From: Mycobacterium sp. 3519A
GTDB lineage: Bacteria > Actinomycetota > Actinomycetes > Mycobacteriales > Mycobacteriaceae
Reading direction: 5' to 3'
Length of the DNA stretch: 64,000 nt
NCBI RefSeq assembly: GCF_900240945.1
Contig: NZ_OESG01000011.1
Location: 220,778 to 284,777, forward strand
Position 1 is the stretch's first letter, and every line of letters starts with the position of its first letter. Under the pieces are notes generated by a model, which saw only the letters and a program-made list of their open reading frames with translations, ran no database searches and was not told the origin of the DNA. The position numbers and the translations under genes were made by a program. Positions 63,269 to 64,000 of the stretch are shown here, piece by piece.

Positions 63269-64000
63269 GTGACTCAGATCATCGAACGACCCCCGATGCG
63301 CGGCGACGACGTACCGGAGCCGCGGGGACCGCTGCTGACGACTGTGCCGTCCGCGCCGACGCTGACCATGGCGCAGGCGATCAACCGCGCCCTGCACGAC
63401 GCGATGGCGGCCGACGACCGGGTGCTGGTGTTCGGCGAGGACGTCGCCACGTTGGGTGGCGTCTTCCGGGTCACCGAGGGGTTGACCGAAACCTTCGGCG
63501 AGCAGCGGTGTTTCGACACCCCGCTGGCCGAGTCCGGCATCGTCGGCATCGCCATCGGGTTGGCGATCCGCGGCCTGGTGCCGGTTCCGGAAATCCAGTT
63601 CGACGGCTTCGCTGCGCCCGCGTTCGACCAGATGGTCAGCCACCTGGCGAAGTACCGTATGCGTACACACGGTGACGTCGACATGCCCGTGACCATCCGC
63701 ATCCCGTCGTTCGGCGGCATCGGCGCGGTGGAGCATCACTCGGAGTCCACCGAGAGCTACTGGCTGCACACCGCCGGCCTCAAGGTCGTGGTGCCTTCGA
63801 CGCCGTCGGACGCGTATTGGCTACTGCGGCAATCGATTGCCAGCCGGGATCCGGTCATCTATCTGGAGCCCAAGCGGCGCTACTGGACCCGCGAGGCCGT
63901 CGATACCGACGCGCCGGCGCTGCCGTCCGGTAAGGCCGCGGTGCGGCGGGACGGCGCGGATGTCACCGTGGTGACGTACGGGTCGCTGGTCGCCACCGCG
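63269..64000 (+). CDS. bkdB: Branched-chain 2-oxoacid dehydrogenase E1 beta subunit, partial
   Basis: From GTG 63269 (AAGGAGG upstream) the frame is open to the window end, 244 codons. The sequence has LTMAQAINRALHDAMAADDR, FGEDVATLGGVFRVTEGL, EIQFDGFAAPAFDQMVSHLAKYRM and IRIPSFGGIGAVEHHSES, typical of the E1 beta transketolase-like subunit. It partners BkdA. Gene continues beyond the window. Confidence 0.93.
   Translation, partial: MTQIIERPPMRGDDVPEPRGPLLTTVPSAPTLTMAQAINRALHDAMAADDRVLVFGEDVATLGGVFRVTEGLTETFGEQRCFDTPLAESGIVGIAIGLAIRGLVPVPEIQFDGFAAPAFDQMVSHLAKYRMRTHGDVDMPVTIRIPSFGGIGAVEHHSESTESYWLHTAGLKVVVPSTPSDAYWLLRQSIASRDPVIYLEPKRRYWTREAVDTDAPALPSGKAAVRRDGADVTVVTYGSLVATA

Overview
The window is high-GC mycobacterial chromosome, most probably from a fast-growing Mycolicibacterium-type species. 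The evidence is a single-chain type I fatty acid synthase (fas) followed by acpS, a 408-residue L,D-transpeptidase with catalytic His336/Cys354, a mycolate-reductase (CmrA) homologue of 268 residues, Mce-associated membrane proteins, PGRS-like glycine repeat proteins, many GTG/TTG starts and ATGA/GTGA gene overlaps.

Left part (1-14.9 kb): accessory lipid/steroid-type catabolism. It holds the N-terminal part of a cytochrome P450, a divergent TetR regulator, an exported MmpS-like protein, a thiolase/DUF35 pair, a tandem duplication of a glycine-rich PGRS gene without a PE domain (second copy broken), a TetR regulator divergent from a SnoaL-SDR-alcohol dehydrogenase-glyoxalase operon, an enoyl-CoA hydratase-family gene, two acyl-CoA ligases and an amidohydrolase. 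Palindromes built from ATTCTC and GAGAA arms recur at the starts of the thiolase pair, the EchA/FadD divergon and the amidohydrolase. They suggest a small shared regulon.

Centre-left (15-29 kb): two Mce-associated membrane proteins and a patatin phospholipase. These are followed by two IspD-family genes that overlap tail to tail, one of which has lost the catalytic motifs. Then come a PPOX-fold protein, a 38-residue small membrane protein, a short SARP-like regulator, an NAD-dependent epimerase-family enzyme, LtrA, a ChaB/Rho-N protein, an MFS permease with a divergent MerR regulator, and a four-gene polyamine-type ABC importer.

Right half (29-64 kb): this follows the M. tuberculosis order Rv2525c to Rv2496c, recalled rather than searched. 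It holds a Tat-exported Rv2525c-like protein, fas, acpS, an M20 peptidase, bcp, a DUF3618 protein, ldtB, tRNA-His, orn, a HerA-like ATPase, cmrA, an MFS protein, an MmpS-like membrane protein and an S9 peptidase. Two small membrane proteins follow, then a TetR regulator divergent from the leucine/branched-chain operon accD1-accA1-fadE19-maoC-citE, and bkdA-bkdB, the last cut by the window end. Fas, AcpS and CmrA belong to fatty and mycolic acid synthesis, while the acc/fadE19/citE/bkd genes degrade branched-chain amino acids.

The syntenic block is interrupted at 42.3-45.4 kb by a gene-poor region. It contains a roughly 1.8 kb remnant island flanked by the 3' half of tRNA-Lys and a displaced copy of it. 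The island carries one gene with foreign-looking composition, a lipoprotein of the serine beta-lactamase family.
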